Assembly: GCA_039583875.1 (NCBI GenBank)
Contig: CM077162.1
Location: 168,163,220-168,227,219, forward strand
Direction: 5' to 3'
From: Platanthera guangdongensis
Taxonomy: Eukaryota > Streptophyta > Magnoliopsida > Asparagales > Orchidaceae
DNA: 64,000 bases
This document shows, piece by piece, positions 23,740 to 35,982 of this stretch; position 1 is the stretch's first letter, and every line of letters starts with the position of its first letter. The notes under the pieces were generated by a model. The model did not search any database. It saw only the letters and a list, made by a program, of their open reading frames with translations, and was not told the DNA's origin. A program made the position numbers and the translations under genes.

Positions 23740-25064
23740 ACGGTCCCATATGGCCAAACCTCTTCAACTTTGAAGGGGCCGGACCACCGTGATTTTAGTT
23801 TACCGGGAAAAATTCTAAGTCGTGAGTTATATAGAAGGACAAGATCGCCCGGAGAAAAAGATTTTTGGGTCTTGATTTTTCGTTCGCGGTAAAATGTAGA
23901 ACACTCCTTATAGAACTTATTTCTCTCGTAAGCATTTGCACGTCATTCATCGAGCTTGTTTAGTTACAATTTTCTATTTTGAGCGGCTAAGTTAGTGTCG
24001 AGATTTAAAAGTTTTAAAGCCCAAAGAGCACGATGTTCTAATTCTACGGGGAGATGACACGCTTTGCCATAGACTAATCGATACGGTGTACAACCAATTG
24101 CGGTTTTGTATGCGATACGATATGCCCACAACGCATCGTCGAGAGTGATGGACCAATTTTTCCTATTAAGTGAAACGGTTTTCTCTAATATACACTTAAT
24201 ATCTCGATTTACTACCTCAAATTGGCCACTAGTTTGCGGGTAGTTGGGGGTGGCAAGTTTGTGCGTGGCGCCGTATTTAGCTAACGTCTTAGCCATCTAA
24301 GTGTGTCAGAAATGCGTCCCCCTATCGCTTACAATAGCGCGAGGTGTGCCGAAGCAGTAAAATAGTTTTTTAAGAAAAGAAACGACGACTCGTGCATCGT
24401 TGGTGGGGAGAGCTTGCGCTTCCACCCACCTCGATACGTTGTCGACCGCGACTAAAATATAATTATTTTTAAAAGACGGAGGTAGGGGGCCAACGAAATC
24501 GATTCCCCATAAATCGAAGACTTCGCATTCTAAAAACAAATTTTTGGCCATCTCGTCACAACGAGAGATGTTACCCGACCACTGTCGGCTATCACAGGAG
24601 CACACAAAATTGTGAGCGTCTTTGATTTGAGTGGGCCAAAAGAATCTTGCCTCCAGCATCTTCCACGCGATCCAGTTAGCTTGATAATGCACACCAGCTG
24701 GACCGTCGTGCCAGTGTCTAAGTATATGCGTGCACTCCATACCCGCGACGCATCTCCGGACCGCTTGGTCTTCGTAGATATGAAAAAGAAAAGGGTCCTC
24801 CAAAAAGAAATATTTCAAGTCAGAAAAGAATTTCTTCTTTTGCTGGCTCAAAAAATCTTTTGGGAGCACCCGCGCAACTAAATAGTTCGCAAAAACTGCA
24901 AACCAAGGCGGGGAAGATGAACTAATATTAATGGCTAGGAGGCGTTCCTCGGAGAATCTGTCATTTATGTCAGATTCGACGAGCGCTTCCTCACCAGGAT
25001 TTTCGAAGCGGGAGAGGTGATCGGCGGCTAAATTTTTCGTGCCCTTCTTATCCTGGATATCCAA
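23740..25064 (-). pseudogene. Element X: integrase (Athila-type)
   Basis: Minus-strand reading. The zinc part HWHDGPAGVHY...CSCDSRQ has lost one cysteine relative to the usual CDSCQ. The core has Asp in WGIDFVGPLPPSF, Asp in IVSDRGTHF and Glu in [13 protein letters not shown], the D-D-E triad that joins DNA ends to the target. Stops near 24306 and 24300 separate two long readings (24306-25064, 23964-24296). The last ~38 codons are displaced to 2983-3099 by the insertion of A. Confidence 0.85.
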
Positions 25065-26480
25065 ATCAAATTCTTACAAGAGGAGGATCCATCGAAGAAG
25101 GCGTGGTTTGGCGTCCTTTTTTGCTAACAAATATTTTAAGGTGGAGTGGTTGGTAAATACGATAACTTTTGATAGCGTTATATACGAGCAAAACTTATCA
25201 AATTCAAAAACGACGGCTAAAAGTTTCTTTTCCGTTGTCGTGTAATTTCCTTGTGCGAAAATGAGCGCCTTGATAGCGTAGTAAATAGGATGAAAATATT
25301 TGTTTATACGTTGGCCAAGAACGACACCTACGGCAATATCATTAGCGTCGCACATAATCTCGAACGGAAGGGTCCAATCGGGCGCCACTAATATGAGTGA
25401 ATTGATAAGTTTTTGTTTTGTAAAATTAAATACAGACTTGCATTTTCTATCAAAGAAAAAAATTTGATTCTTTTTCCAATAGGCGAGTAAGCGGCTTTGT
25501 TATTTTTGAAAAATCTTGAATGAAACATCTATAAAAGCCCGCGTGACTAATAAACTCTTAATAAATTTAATGTTGGAAGGCGGGGGAAGTTTTTTGATAA
25601 TTTCAACTTTGGCCTTATCGACCTCCATCCCCTTAGACGAAATCTTATGGTTGTGAACCAAACCTTGTCGAACCATAAAGTTACATTTTTCCCAATTTAA
25701 AACAAGATGCGTGTCATCGCATCACTGAAGGACATGATCTAAATTGCGAAGACAAGATGAGAAAGAGCATCCGAAAACAGAGAAGTCATCCATAAAAACT
25801 TCCATAATATCTCCTACCAGCACGCTAAAGATCGCCAGCATACATCTTTGGAATGTAGCTGTTGCATTGCAGAAGCCAAATGGTATTCTTCGGTATGCGA
25901 AGGTACCAAACGGGCAGGTAAAAGTTGTTTTCTCTTGGTCATCGGGGGAAATGGGGATTTGGAAAAACCCCGATAATCCATCAAGAAAACTAAAATACGG
26001 ATGACCAGATAAACGCTCCATAATTTGGTCTAAGAACGGTAGTGGGAAATGATCCTTACGGGTGGCGTCATTTAGTTTTCTATAATCGATGCACAGCTGC
26101 CAACCCATAACAGTACGAGTTGGGACGAGTCCATTATGCTCATTTTACACTATGATAAGACCGCCCTTTTTGGGCACGACATGAACGGGCCTAACCCACG
26201 TACTATATGATATAGGATAAATATCCTCGTATCTAATAATTTAATAATTTCAGCATTAACGACGTCTTTCATGTTTGGGCTAAGACGTCGCTGCGGCTGA
26301 ATAGTTTTGCGGCAATTATCGTGAAGGGAAATCTTATGGGTGCTGAAAGAAGGGTTAATCCCTTTTAGGTCAGAAATTTGTCACGCAATTGCGTGGCGAT
26401 GTTTAAGTAAAACTTCCAATAAATCGGAAGTCTCTGAATTGCTCAAATGCGAAGAAATGATAACGGGCAGGGTATCATCT
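25065..26480 (-). pseudogene. Element X: reverse transcriptase and RNase H
   Basis: Minus-strand RT at 25722-26108 (CIDYRKLNDATRKDHFPLPF, TTFTCPFGTFAYRRIPFGF) with an intact FMDD box in EVFMDDFSVFG (about 25771-25799). RNase H at 25074-25388 (FEIMCDANDIAVGVVLGQ, EKKLLAVVFEFDKF). The wording is closely Athila-like. Stops and at least one shift occur between the two parts (25389-25721). Upstream of RT, 26109-26480 reads only in fragments. Confidence 0.85.
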
Positions 26481-26484
26481 TTTC

Positions 26485-27610
26485 CTAAAAAGACGTATTT
26501 GAGTGATTAGGTAGGGGTTTGAGTTCAAGGCAGGGCGGTTCTTCTAACGAGGTTTTAAATTTAATGTCTTTCGATGCAAAAGGTTCGAAAGACAAATTAG
26601 TAGGGTTATCCTCTTCGCAGTTCAAATTTTCGAGCGCAAAAATATCGTCGTTTAAAAAGTAGACTCGAAAATAGGGGTAGAACAATATCCGAGATAGGCA
26701 TCTTAATTATAACAAAAGTCATCGCTCGATGACGAGCCTTGTATGGAGGGATTAATAGAGAAGGTAATTTCGTCATCTCCTACCCGAAGGAGGAGATGAC
26801 CATTACTTACGTCAATTAATGCGAGGGAGGTGGCGAGAAAAGGGCGACCGAGTATAATTGGTACATCGTTGTCCTCCTCGATTTCTAAGATGACAAGGTC
26901 TACCGGAAAGATAAACTTATCAACTCGGACAAGTACATCCTCCACTACCCCGACGGGAAATTTAACCGAGTGATCAGCAAGTTTGATACACATTTTAGTA
27001 GGGGCCGGAGTGCCCTAACCTAATTTTTGAAAGTGCGAGAACGGCATCAAATTAATGCTCCCGCCTAAATCTGCAAGAGCGTATTTTACTAATTTGTCAC
27101 CAAAAAGGCACGAGATGGAGAACCGTCCCGGGTCATTTCTTTTAAGGGGAAATTTAATAGTAAGAGCCACTGAGCAGTCAGCATTCAGAGATATATGCGA
27201 AATATTTTCTAATTTTTGTTTATTTGAAAGACGTTATTTTAAATATTTCGCATACTTAGTCAGCTGCGAGATCGCTTCGCAGAAGGAAACATTAATATGA
27301 ATTTGTTTTAATAATAAAATAAATTTTTCGTACTTCACGTCCTTATGCTCACATTCGAGCTTATGTGGATACGGTAATGGCGTTTTAATAATTTTTTCGT
27401 GTAAAATTTGTTAAAGGTGGCGTAATCGAAGAAGGGGCAAGAGGGATCGAAGGTGAAATATGTACCTGCAGATCGATCTGTATTGGATCGACCACATCCT
27501 TTCCAATACGGAGGGTTATAGCGTTGATATTCTCCCGCGAACTGGGCTCCGTATTTCCTAGCAGTGCCCCGAGCGCACGATCGGACATCATTCACGCTAG
27601 ATGTCCAACC
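26485..27610 (-). pseudogene. Element X: end of gag and protease
   Basis: Minus-strand reading from the D insertion point. RALGALLGNTEPSSRENINA followed by ITLRIGKDV (about 27500-27590) is the Athila gag tail. Protease: ADLGGSINLMP at 27042-27074 corresponds to the DLGASINLMP active-site motif of Athila proteases, with Gly for Ala. It continues as VPIILGRPFLATSLALIDV at 26703-26993. Frame changes around 27390 and stops near 27016 and 26700 break it. The product would cut Gag-Pol during particle maturation. Confidence 0.8.
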
Positions 27611-27615
27611 TGGAG

Positions 27616-29688
27616 TATTGGATCCCTAGTTGGATTTGGGCTAGGTTTACTAAGTTATGATCATCTGACCCAACATGTATAGCCAGGGTCATGGTTATGT
27701 CGTAGAGTCTAGGCCAACTCTTTAGAGTCAACACTACATGGACCAGCCATCAATAGACTGCATAAAGACTCAAGACTTAGAGAAATTTCAGAGACTCGGG
27801 AAATGAGTTTGACGTTCGCCAAACTCAGGTCGACGAAAGTCGTGCTCAGCTCGACGAAATCAGAGACAATTCTCTGAGCTGAGCTCGACGAACTTGAATC
27901 TCAGGTCGACGAATTGTAGAGTATACTTTAACACCAAGTCCAGAATTCTTCACTTAACTCCAGTCGACGAACTTAGTTCTCAGATCGATGAACTTTGTTC
28001 TCAGGTTGACGATCTCTGGGTATTCTACTTCAACACCTTATTCCAGAAACATCTAAGTATTTGAAGTCCAACATCACACTCCAGTCGACGAAGTTAGAAT
28101 ATCAGCTCTACGAATTTGGATCTTAGTTCGACGATTTCTGGATAATCTACTTCAACACTATAATACCAGAAATAACTAAGTATTTTATGTCCAGAATCAC
28201 ACTCCAGTCGACGAACTCACCTTCTCAGCTCGACGAACTTAGACCACAGTCTTGGCAAGATTTATAAAGTAACATTAAGAAGTTCTCAGCTCGACAAAAC
28301 TAATTCTCAGATTGACGAACCCAATTCTGAGGTCGACGATTTCTGGACACATTACTTCAACATTCTTTAGTCCAAGAGAAACGGAATTCTATTATCAGGT
28401 CAACGAACTTATATTCTTAGCTCGACGAACTTGATGCATAGAATTGATGGGTCTAGAAAAAGCAGTTGTCAGTTATTAGGTCGACGATCTTGTATCTCAT
28501 CTCGACGAATAAAGGTTATCAGGTCGACGAACTTGACTTCTCTGCTCGACGAACTCTTGACATAGATCGACGAATTCTGCTCAACGAATTCTGTAAAGTT
28601 CCAGACTTAGAAATTTCCCTCCCTCTATCCTTTTTCTATGGCAATAATTCCTGAGAAATCAATGCATAAATATTCTCTAAATATTACCGTTAGAAGCAAC
28701 CATTGATTACGGTCTTCATCAGGATTATTGCTTGCTGTTTTTCAATGGGACAGTTGGGGAAATCAATCACTGCAAAATATTCTCCAGGCCGGCAGTAATA
28801 AATGCAGAAGAAATTCAAATTTCAAATGGAAAATTTACATGGAAAATATAAGAAGGATTTCTTTATCTCTCTCGAGAAGAAGACTGGTACACAAGACAAT
28901 ACACAGTTCTCTGGAATAGTATAACAATCATACAGCAATACAGAATACAGTGATACAAAGAAACAAGCCCTATATCAGAGAAACATCTGCAAGCTGAAGA
29001 AGAAAGAAGAACATATATTCAAGATCAAGAGTTTTCTTCCTTCTTCTTCCCATGATACTTCAGAGGACAACCAATACTCTATCAGTCAATGAGTTCCTGG
29101 ATACTTTCAAGTCAAGGCTACAAGTTTGAAGACCTATCACCCTGCAGCAAAGCTCCATCTTTCCTGAACCATTCAATATCTCAGGTGGAGCTCTTTGCTA
29201 AAATCAAGATCCACAAAAGTCTTCTTAGTTGTATTTGAGAAAGAGAAGAAAAAATCATTCTCTCACCCCCACTGTATAATGGGTTCTTAACTCCCTTCAA
29301 AAGTTATTCCTGGTTGCAAGTCACCTAACCAAAAGACTTGAGGTTTGGTTTTTGAGCACCTGATCAAAATCTCATTGGTGGCATTCACCTGATCAAAAAC
29401 CTGAGTGGATTCCTACTAGGTTGGTAGAAGAGTGGATGTACCCAGGTTGGGGAACCATAATAAAATTCTTATGTTGTTTTTGTTACCCTTTTCTTTTGTT
29501 CTTGATGTGGCTGTGCTAATTAGGTTTGTTGTGTTTGTGATATTTTATATTTGCTGATCCTGTGTTTGATCAGATTACTTTAGGACTAAGGTTTATTTAA
29601 AACAAAAATTTTAAAAAAAACCTCAAGATACTATGTTCACCCCCCCCCCCCCCTCTCTAGAGTATACCGGATCTAACCCCTAACTTCA
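27616..29688 (+). repeat. Element D: 5' LTR
   Basis: 2073 bp; the initial TG has mutated to TA, while the right copy keeps TGTTGGATCC. Bases 27805-28590 contain over 20 TCGACGAA-type words (many perfect TCGACGA), nearly all in one orientation and spaced 20-50 bases. A weak TATA-like CATAAATATTC lies at 28664-28674. The conserved GTGGATGTACCCA block is near 29431 and the poly-C run at 29640-29653. Confidence 0.92.
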
Positions 29689-29690
29689 AT

Positions 29691-29702
29691 TGGTATCAAA
29701 GC
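29691..29702 (+). other. Element D: primer binding site
   Basis: TGGTATCAAAGC two bases after the LTR; one G-to-A change from the standard initiator tRNA-Met site TGGTATCAGAGC. Confidence 0.88.
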
Positions 29703-29797
29703 TTGGATTCCTTTAGTTGTACAAGCTAACCCTTGAACCAAAGATCCTGAGTTAGATCTGCCTTTTATTTATTTTCTATTACAATTATACACACAGC

Positions 29798-31911
29798 ATG
29801 GCACAGAACAAAGACTATGTAAGCACCAGACCTCCATTATGCAATATAAATAAGTTTGTCATCTGGAAGGCAAGAATTAAATTGTATATGAACTCTATTG
29901 ATGAAGATATCTACAACTCTATCTTGACAGGTCCCCATCAGGCATCTACCTCTACAGCAACATCCAGCACTAATGCAGTACCACCACCTGAGTGGACTGA
30001 ATCCAAGAAGAAAGCTAGAGTTGCTGATGCTAAAGCCATGAATATTCTGTCCCAAACTATGTTTGGTGACATATTCCAGAAGGTGGCTAAATGAACATCA
30101 GCCAAAGCCATTTGGGAATCCCTTAACCAAATGGTGGATGGCTCTGCAGATAAAAGGAAAGATAGAAGATCCAATCTCATATCACAATATGAGAATTTCA
30201 AGGAGGAGGAAGCTAAATCAGTAGCAGACATGTACAATAGACTGCGTACAATCATCAATGAGCTAAAGACATTGGACAAAGACATCACCCTCACAGAGGT
30301 GAATGACAAGATCCTCATGTATTTCCCAAGCTCATGGGATTCAAGGATCTGGCACATCAAGGAGGCCAGGAGCCTAAATGAGATTTCCACTGAATCTCTT
30401 GTAGGAAAACTAAAGTCCTATGAGCATCTCATCAAATCCAGAGAAGCAGTTGAGCAGAGAACACCTCCACTAGTAAGGAAGGATCATAGCATTTCATTTA
30501 AGGCTGCTGAGGAGACAGTGACTCCAACAATCAATGAAGCGTTGATGAGCCTATTTGTCAGAAGATTCTACAAAATGGTAAAGAAAGATTTCAGAAGAAA
30601 GTCATCCAGGCAGGATGACAAGCCAAGGTATGACAAAACCCCCACTAAAGAAGTGGTTTGCTTTGGCTGCAGGAAACCTGCAACTTCCTCTCAGAATGTC
30701 CAAAACATCATAAGAAGGAGAAGAGAAGATAGAAGGATTTTAGAAGACAGCAAAGTAGCAGGCCTTCCTCCAGCAAATATAAAAAGAAGGAGAAAGGCAT
30801 TGTAGCTGAAAACTGGTGTAAAACAGAAGATGAATCCTCATCTTCCAGCTCCAGTGAAGAAGAAGAAGAGGCAAGGGCCAAAGAAGTGTGCCTCATGGCC
30901 ATTGATGCCTCCAGAAGCCAGTCAGATGAAGATGCATTTGACAGTGAAGAAGCTTTAGAATCTGAAGCTGATTAGGTATTTTATTCTTTTGATTATAGTT
31001 CTGATTCATTCAAATCTGAATTTAAAACCATGTACATTGATCTGATAAATTCAGAAAACGAAATTAAGACACTTAGGGAAAGACTAGAAAACCAAGAAAA
31101 TGTTATTTCTGAAAACAATAGGCAAAAAGATGAACTCACATTAGCTAATGAACAAATTATTGCTTTAAAAACTGAGCTATGTGAGGCCAAACAACTTGAG
31201 GAATCTCTCAATGGGAGAAGACTCATGCTGATGGACATCACAAGCACAGTCAATACCAGACTAAATGGCAAGCTGGGCTTGGGTGCTTCATCAAGTTTAC
31301 CCCCCATTCTCAAGAAAAATATTTTATCCACACCCATTAAATTTGTTTCTGCTAAAGGAAAATTAATAATAACAAACAAACAAACCACAGAACTAATGCC
31401 TAACTCAAAAGGTCAAAATAACAGAAATTAGAAAACCTTAGGTAAAAACAAAGTTCAGCAGATTTCGTCGAACTCAGATCAATGAAATGTGATCAGTTCG
31501 TCGAACTCTAGTCGACGAACTCTCAACGCAGAGTTTAACTATAATTATTCATCTTACTGCGATCGACGAACTTTATATGGTTCGTCGAGCAGATATCGAC
31601 GAACGTGGGGCACAGAAAATGACTATGTTCATTCTCTAGGCAGAGATAGACGATCTCATCCCGATTTGTCAAACTCTGGTCGACGAACTCATAACAATTC
31701 GTCGAACCTAGACAGACTTGACAAAAACTATAATTATAACACCAACATAAATCAAACTACGAAAACATTTAACCCTCTTACTGATTGGATAATACCACCT
31801 AGAAGATATCATCCATTAGGATATAAATCACAACCAGAATTTTCTATGATATCTAGTTTTTCATATCAGCAATATAAAGGACCCAAGGTAGCCTGGGTCA
31901 AGAACAACTAA
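29798..31911 (+). pseudogene. gag: Element D: gag, long form with coiled coil
   Basis: Starts at ATG 29798 (MAQNKDYVSTRPP, near-identical to B). The gag domain (DRRSNLISQYENF, DKILMYFPSSWDSRIW) is followed by a zinc knuckle beginning CFGCRKP that is destroyed by a one-base loss near 30678. In-frame TGA lies at 30092-30094. After the shift the frame stays open through an acidic Ser/Glu tail to TAG 30973-30975, a heptad-rich coiled coil (about 31030-31230), a segment coded by TCGACGAA words, and YKGPKVAWVKNN before TAA 31909-31911. Everything after 30975 lies in the intron-like segment, so a short and a long Gag are possible. Confidence 0.75.
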
Positions 31912-31926
31912 CTGATTTCATTGCAG
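30976..31926 (+). other. Element D: intron-like segment spanning the gag stop
   Basis: Left edge TAG|GTATTT, where B has CAG|GTAAAG at the aligned spot. Right edge ACTAACTGATTTCATTGCAG|G, with a consensus-like branch sequence CTAAC whose TAA is the gag stop. Length 951 (317 codons), phase 0 at both ends, so removal would join gag to protease in frame. The parallel segment in C is 735 bases. Splicing is inferred, not shown. Confidence 0.45.
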
Positions 31927-33715
31927 GAAAAGGTCAGTCCAATAGTTAATCAACCATGGTACCTGGACAGTGGATGCTCCAAACATATGACTGGCAGCAA
32001 GGATAATTTAATCAACTACAAGTCCAGGCTGGGACCAAAGGTAATCTTTGGTGATTCAAAATATGGCCAGCCAGAAGGCTATGAAGAAGTGAAAATTGGA
32101 GCAGTCACCTTCAAGAAAGTGACTTATGTAAGAGGACTCAAACATAACCTCATCTCCATAAGCCAATTATGTGATGAAGGTTATCAGGTACATTTCAACT
32201 CAAAAACTTGCATTATTTCTAATAAATAAAAAACAAAATGTTTTAATTGGGAATAAGCAAGGAAATATATACTTGGTTGATTTTCATTCTGCCAATTCAG
32301 ATATCTGCTTACTTAACATAATTAGTAATCAGAATGAATTATGGCATAAAAGGCTAGGACATGTAAATATGAAAAACATTACTAGGCTATGTAAAGACAA
32401 CCTTGTGAGAGGTTTACCTTCTGGTCCTTACAAGAAGGATGGCCTTTGCAGGGCTTGTCAACTAGGCAAGCAAACTAAATCTAGCTTTAAGTCAGTAAAT
32501 AAAAGTGATTCACCTAGGATTTTGTATTTGCTACACATGGATCTCTTTGGACCGATTATTGTACAAAGCCTGGGAGGGAAATCCTACACTTTAGTTATTG
32601 TAGATGACTTCTCAACGTTCACTAGGGTGTTCTTTCTGAGATCTAAGTCAGATACCTTTAAAGTTCTTACAGATTTTCTCAGGACCATACAGATCGAGTA
32701 CTCTGCTCATGTTACATTGATTAGAAGTGATCATGGTACAGAGTTTGAGTCTCTTCTTATGCATGAGTTCTGTGAGAAGGAAGGTATCAGGCACTGCTTC
32801 TCAGCTCTTAGAACTCCCCAACAAAATGTGGTAGCTGAAAGGAAAAATAGGACCCTAATTGAAGCTGCAGGCACATTACTTGCAGATGCTTACATGCCCC
32901 TATCTTTTTGGGCAGAGGCTGTAAGCACATCAAATTATGTACTGAACATAAGTTTGATACAAAAACTAAAGAATAAGACTCCCTATGAATTACTTAAAGG
33001 GAAGAAACCTAAAATCACCTATTCTAAAGTATTTGGATGTGTATGCTATGTACGTAATAACAACAAGAAATACATTAGAAAGTTTGAAGCAAAGGCTGAA
33101 AAGTGAATTTTTCTAGGATATTCCCAAGTAAGCAAAGCTTATAGGGTGTTCAATAAATCAACTTTAGAAATTGAGGAATCTACACATGTTACCTTTGATG
33201 AAACTAATATGTTTTACAAGGAGAAAGAGATTTTTACCAGTAATCCTTTGCAGGTACCTCACTTGTATGAGAAATTAGATGGACTAAACCTCACACAAGA
33301 GGCTCCAACACATCCTTCTCCACAAGTTGATGAAGATAGTTAAGAAGAAGGCACTGAAGTGACTGAACTTCATCTAACAACAAACATAATTCCACAAGAG
33401 GAATTAAATCAAAATGTTGTTGCTAAACAACCTCCACCCACTGATCTTGTCACTCTAAGGGATCACTCAAGGTCCCAAGTGATTGGAGACATAACAGTAG
33501 GTGTATAGATAAGGCATCAACTCAACCAAGATGTGATGCATGACTATTTTCTCTCTCAAGTTGAACCTCAATCCATAGCAGATGCTGAGCAAGATTCCCA
33601 CTGGATCATTGCAATGCAAGTGGAACTCAACCAGATTGAGAGATGTAGAGTTTGGGATTTGGTTCCAAGACCCAAAGACTACCCAGTCATTAGAACCAAA
33701 TGGGTATATAGAAAC
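31927..33715 (+). pseudogene. pol: Element D: pol, first part (protease, integrase, start of RT)
   Basis: Protease WYLDSGCSKHMTG, GAG-pre-integrase WHKRLGHVNMKN, integrase with HMDLFGP, IRSDHGTEF and AERKNRT (triad kept), then KWVYRN of RT, where element C enters at GAAAC. A frameshift near 32220 and stops at 33104-33106 (TGA) and 33341-33343 (TAA) break it. The TGA sits at the same codon as TGA 9668-9670 in B. The rest continues at 46978. Confidence 0.87.
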
Positions 33716-35866
33716 TGTTGGGTACATTGGTCAAATGTACCTAATTTGAAGAAGCCTCACCCATCTCAATGATATACATCATAATGTATTTGATATATGT
33801 TTGAGTTACTTGTGCAGGCTAAGAAATCACTGGACTGAAGCAAAAAGTTTCTAAGTCCATGTGTCGACACCCAGAGGGAAAGTGTCGACACTTAAGAAAG
33901 CCTGTGTCGACACCCAGACAAGCAGTGTCGACACTTGGAGTCATTGTGTCGACACATGGGATGTAGAGTCGACACCAGACAGAAAGTGTCGACACTTGGA
34001 GCTGTGTCGACACTCAGTGAAGAAAAGTGCAGAAAGAAAGTGTCGACACAAGGAGCTGTGTCGACACCCAGTGAAGAAGTGTCGACACTTGGAGCTGTGT
34101 CGACACTCAGCAAAAGTCTGCAAAGTCTAAGTACAAGTGTCGACACTCAACACAATGTGTCGACACTATGCAGAAGAGTCAGCATTTGAAGAATGTGTCG
34201 ACACTCAGCACAATGTGTCGACACACTATCAGAAGAGTCAACACTTGAAGTAAGTGTCGACACCCAACACAATATGTCGACACTTAGCTAAAGAGTCAAC
34301 ACTTGAAGTAAGTGTCGACACCCAGCACAATGTGTCGACACTTAGCTGAAGACTCAACACTTGAAGAAAGTGTCGACACAAGGAGCTGTGTCGACACTTA
34401 GCAAAGAACAGAAAGAACAGCAAATTATTCTAAGTATAAGTGTCGACACTAAAGGAATGTGTCGACACTCAGCTGAAGTCTCAACAACAAGAAGGTGTGT
34501 CGACACAAGGAGCTGTGTCGACACTCAGCAAGATTCAAGATAGAAGACTATGTGTCGACACCAAGAAGCAGTGTCGACACTTGACAGATTCAACACAAGA
34601 AGATGTGTCGACACAAAGGAGATGTGTCGACACTTAGAAGAATACAGTTAAAGATAGAAGAACAAGTACTTGTGTCGACACTCAATTTCAGTGTCGACAC
34701 ATGCAGAAGAATTTGTGTCGAGACATACAAGGAATTGTGTCAACACCTTGTAGACTTGTGTCGACACTTATACAACATGTGTCGACACTTGGACTATAAG
34801 TATCGACACTTAAAGACAGAAAGTCTCGACACTTATAAACAGTTAGAGATTTTAAAGAAGTGACTGGTTGACATGACAGCTGTCGATCCAGCCGGTCTAC
34901 AGCAACTGTCAGAGAAGTCAGAAGTCAGTTATAAACCGGACCAGCCGGTTACCATGAAGAATGCCTATAAATAGGCACCTACAGTTTACAGAAACTGTTG
35001 TTAAGGTTGTTGATCAAATTGTTAACAGAGTTCAGATTATTGTTGAAGTAATCATTACAGTGGTATACTAAGTATCAACACAAGAAGATCTTGCATTCCA
35101 ACTGCAGATCTAAGAAGTTGGAGAGAGAGGGCTCCTTCCAAGAAATCAGCCTCAGGAACTAGGCTGAGAAGAAGGATTCAGATTCAGTTCTGGGTCTTAA
35201 GTGGCAGAGGTCAAGGAACAACTGCAGAGGATTCAGCCTTATTCAGTTCTACTCAAGAAGCTTTGAAGAAAGCTAAGTCAGGGTGAATCCAGCTGAGTTC
35301 TTCCAAGAACTCATCAAGAATCTCTCAACTCCCCTCCTGTAATTCTGAGTTGTAGAGTTATTATTTCTATTACATTTGTAACTTGTAGGATCCATTGGAT
35401 TTGAGTGATTGTAAGCCTATATTTATAAAGGCTGAGGGTAGGGCTTGTTAGCCTGAGTGTAGGAGATATAGATCTCTGAGTGTAGGCCTTGGTTGGCTGA
35501 GTGTAGGCCTTGATTGGCTGAGTGTAGGCTTTGGGAAAAAGCTGAGTGTAAGGCTTTGGGCCTGAGGTAGGAACCAATTTGGGTTCTGAGACAGTGGAGA
35601 AGTTAGGCCGAATCTAGTACACTGCTAGATAGGCGAAGGGGGAAGTGGATGTACCCATAACTTGGGGAACCACTATAAAACACTGTGTGCTGTGCTGTGT
35701 TTGTGCTGTGGATGATCTGTGTTTGTTTGATTATTGCTGATTGCTGTAATAAACTAGTTAAGAAATCTGTGATATAACTGTTTGGCTGCCAACAAAGTAA
35801 GAAAAGGATTAGGTCACCTATTCACCCACCCCCCCCCCTCTAGGTGTTTAGGTACCATATCTTTCA
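33716..35866 (+). repeat. Element C: 5' LTR
   Basis: 2151 bp, TGTTGGGTAC...TTTCA. Bases 33860-34830 carry about 33 perfect TGTCGACA palindromes, usually as GTGTCGACAC, plus degenerate ones, spaced about 20-40 bases. A strong TATA box TATAAATA lies at 34966-34973, giving a probable transcript start near 35000. The conserved block GTGGATGTACCCA...TTGGGGAACCACTATA (35645-35677) and a poly-C run (35826-35838) follow. ORFs reading VDT/CRH repeats here are artefacts. Confidence 0.95.
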
Positions 35867-35868
35867 AG

Positions 35869-35881
35869 TGGTATCAGAGCC
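35869..35881 (+). other. Element C: primer binding site
   Basis: TGGTATCAGAGCC two bases after the LTR, initiator tRNA-Met type, unmutated. Confidence 0.95.
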
Positions 35882-35982
35882 AGGTTCCTCAAAATAAGGA
35901 CTAACAGTCTGAGGAGATCCTGTTTGGCAGATCCAGTGAAAGGCAATTCACAGATTCAAGAAATTCAAGAACATCAAGAAAC

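Noticed and set aside
33860..34830. CRISPR-like array
   Set aside because: Words are 8-10 bases with irregular spacing and no long direct repeat or unique spacers of constant length; the context is a plant LTR.
33861..34863. Several ORFs on both strands with VDT, CRH or VST repeats (also 44932-45976)
   Set aside because: They translate the TGTCGACA array in every frame, both strands open at once, and lie in LTR DNA. No gene-like composition.
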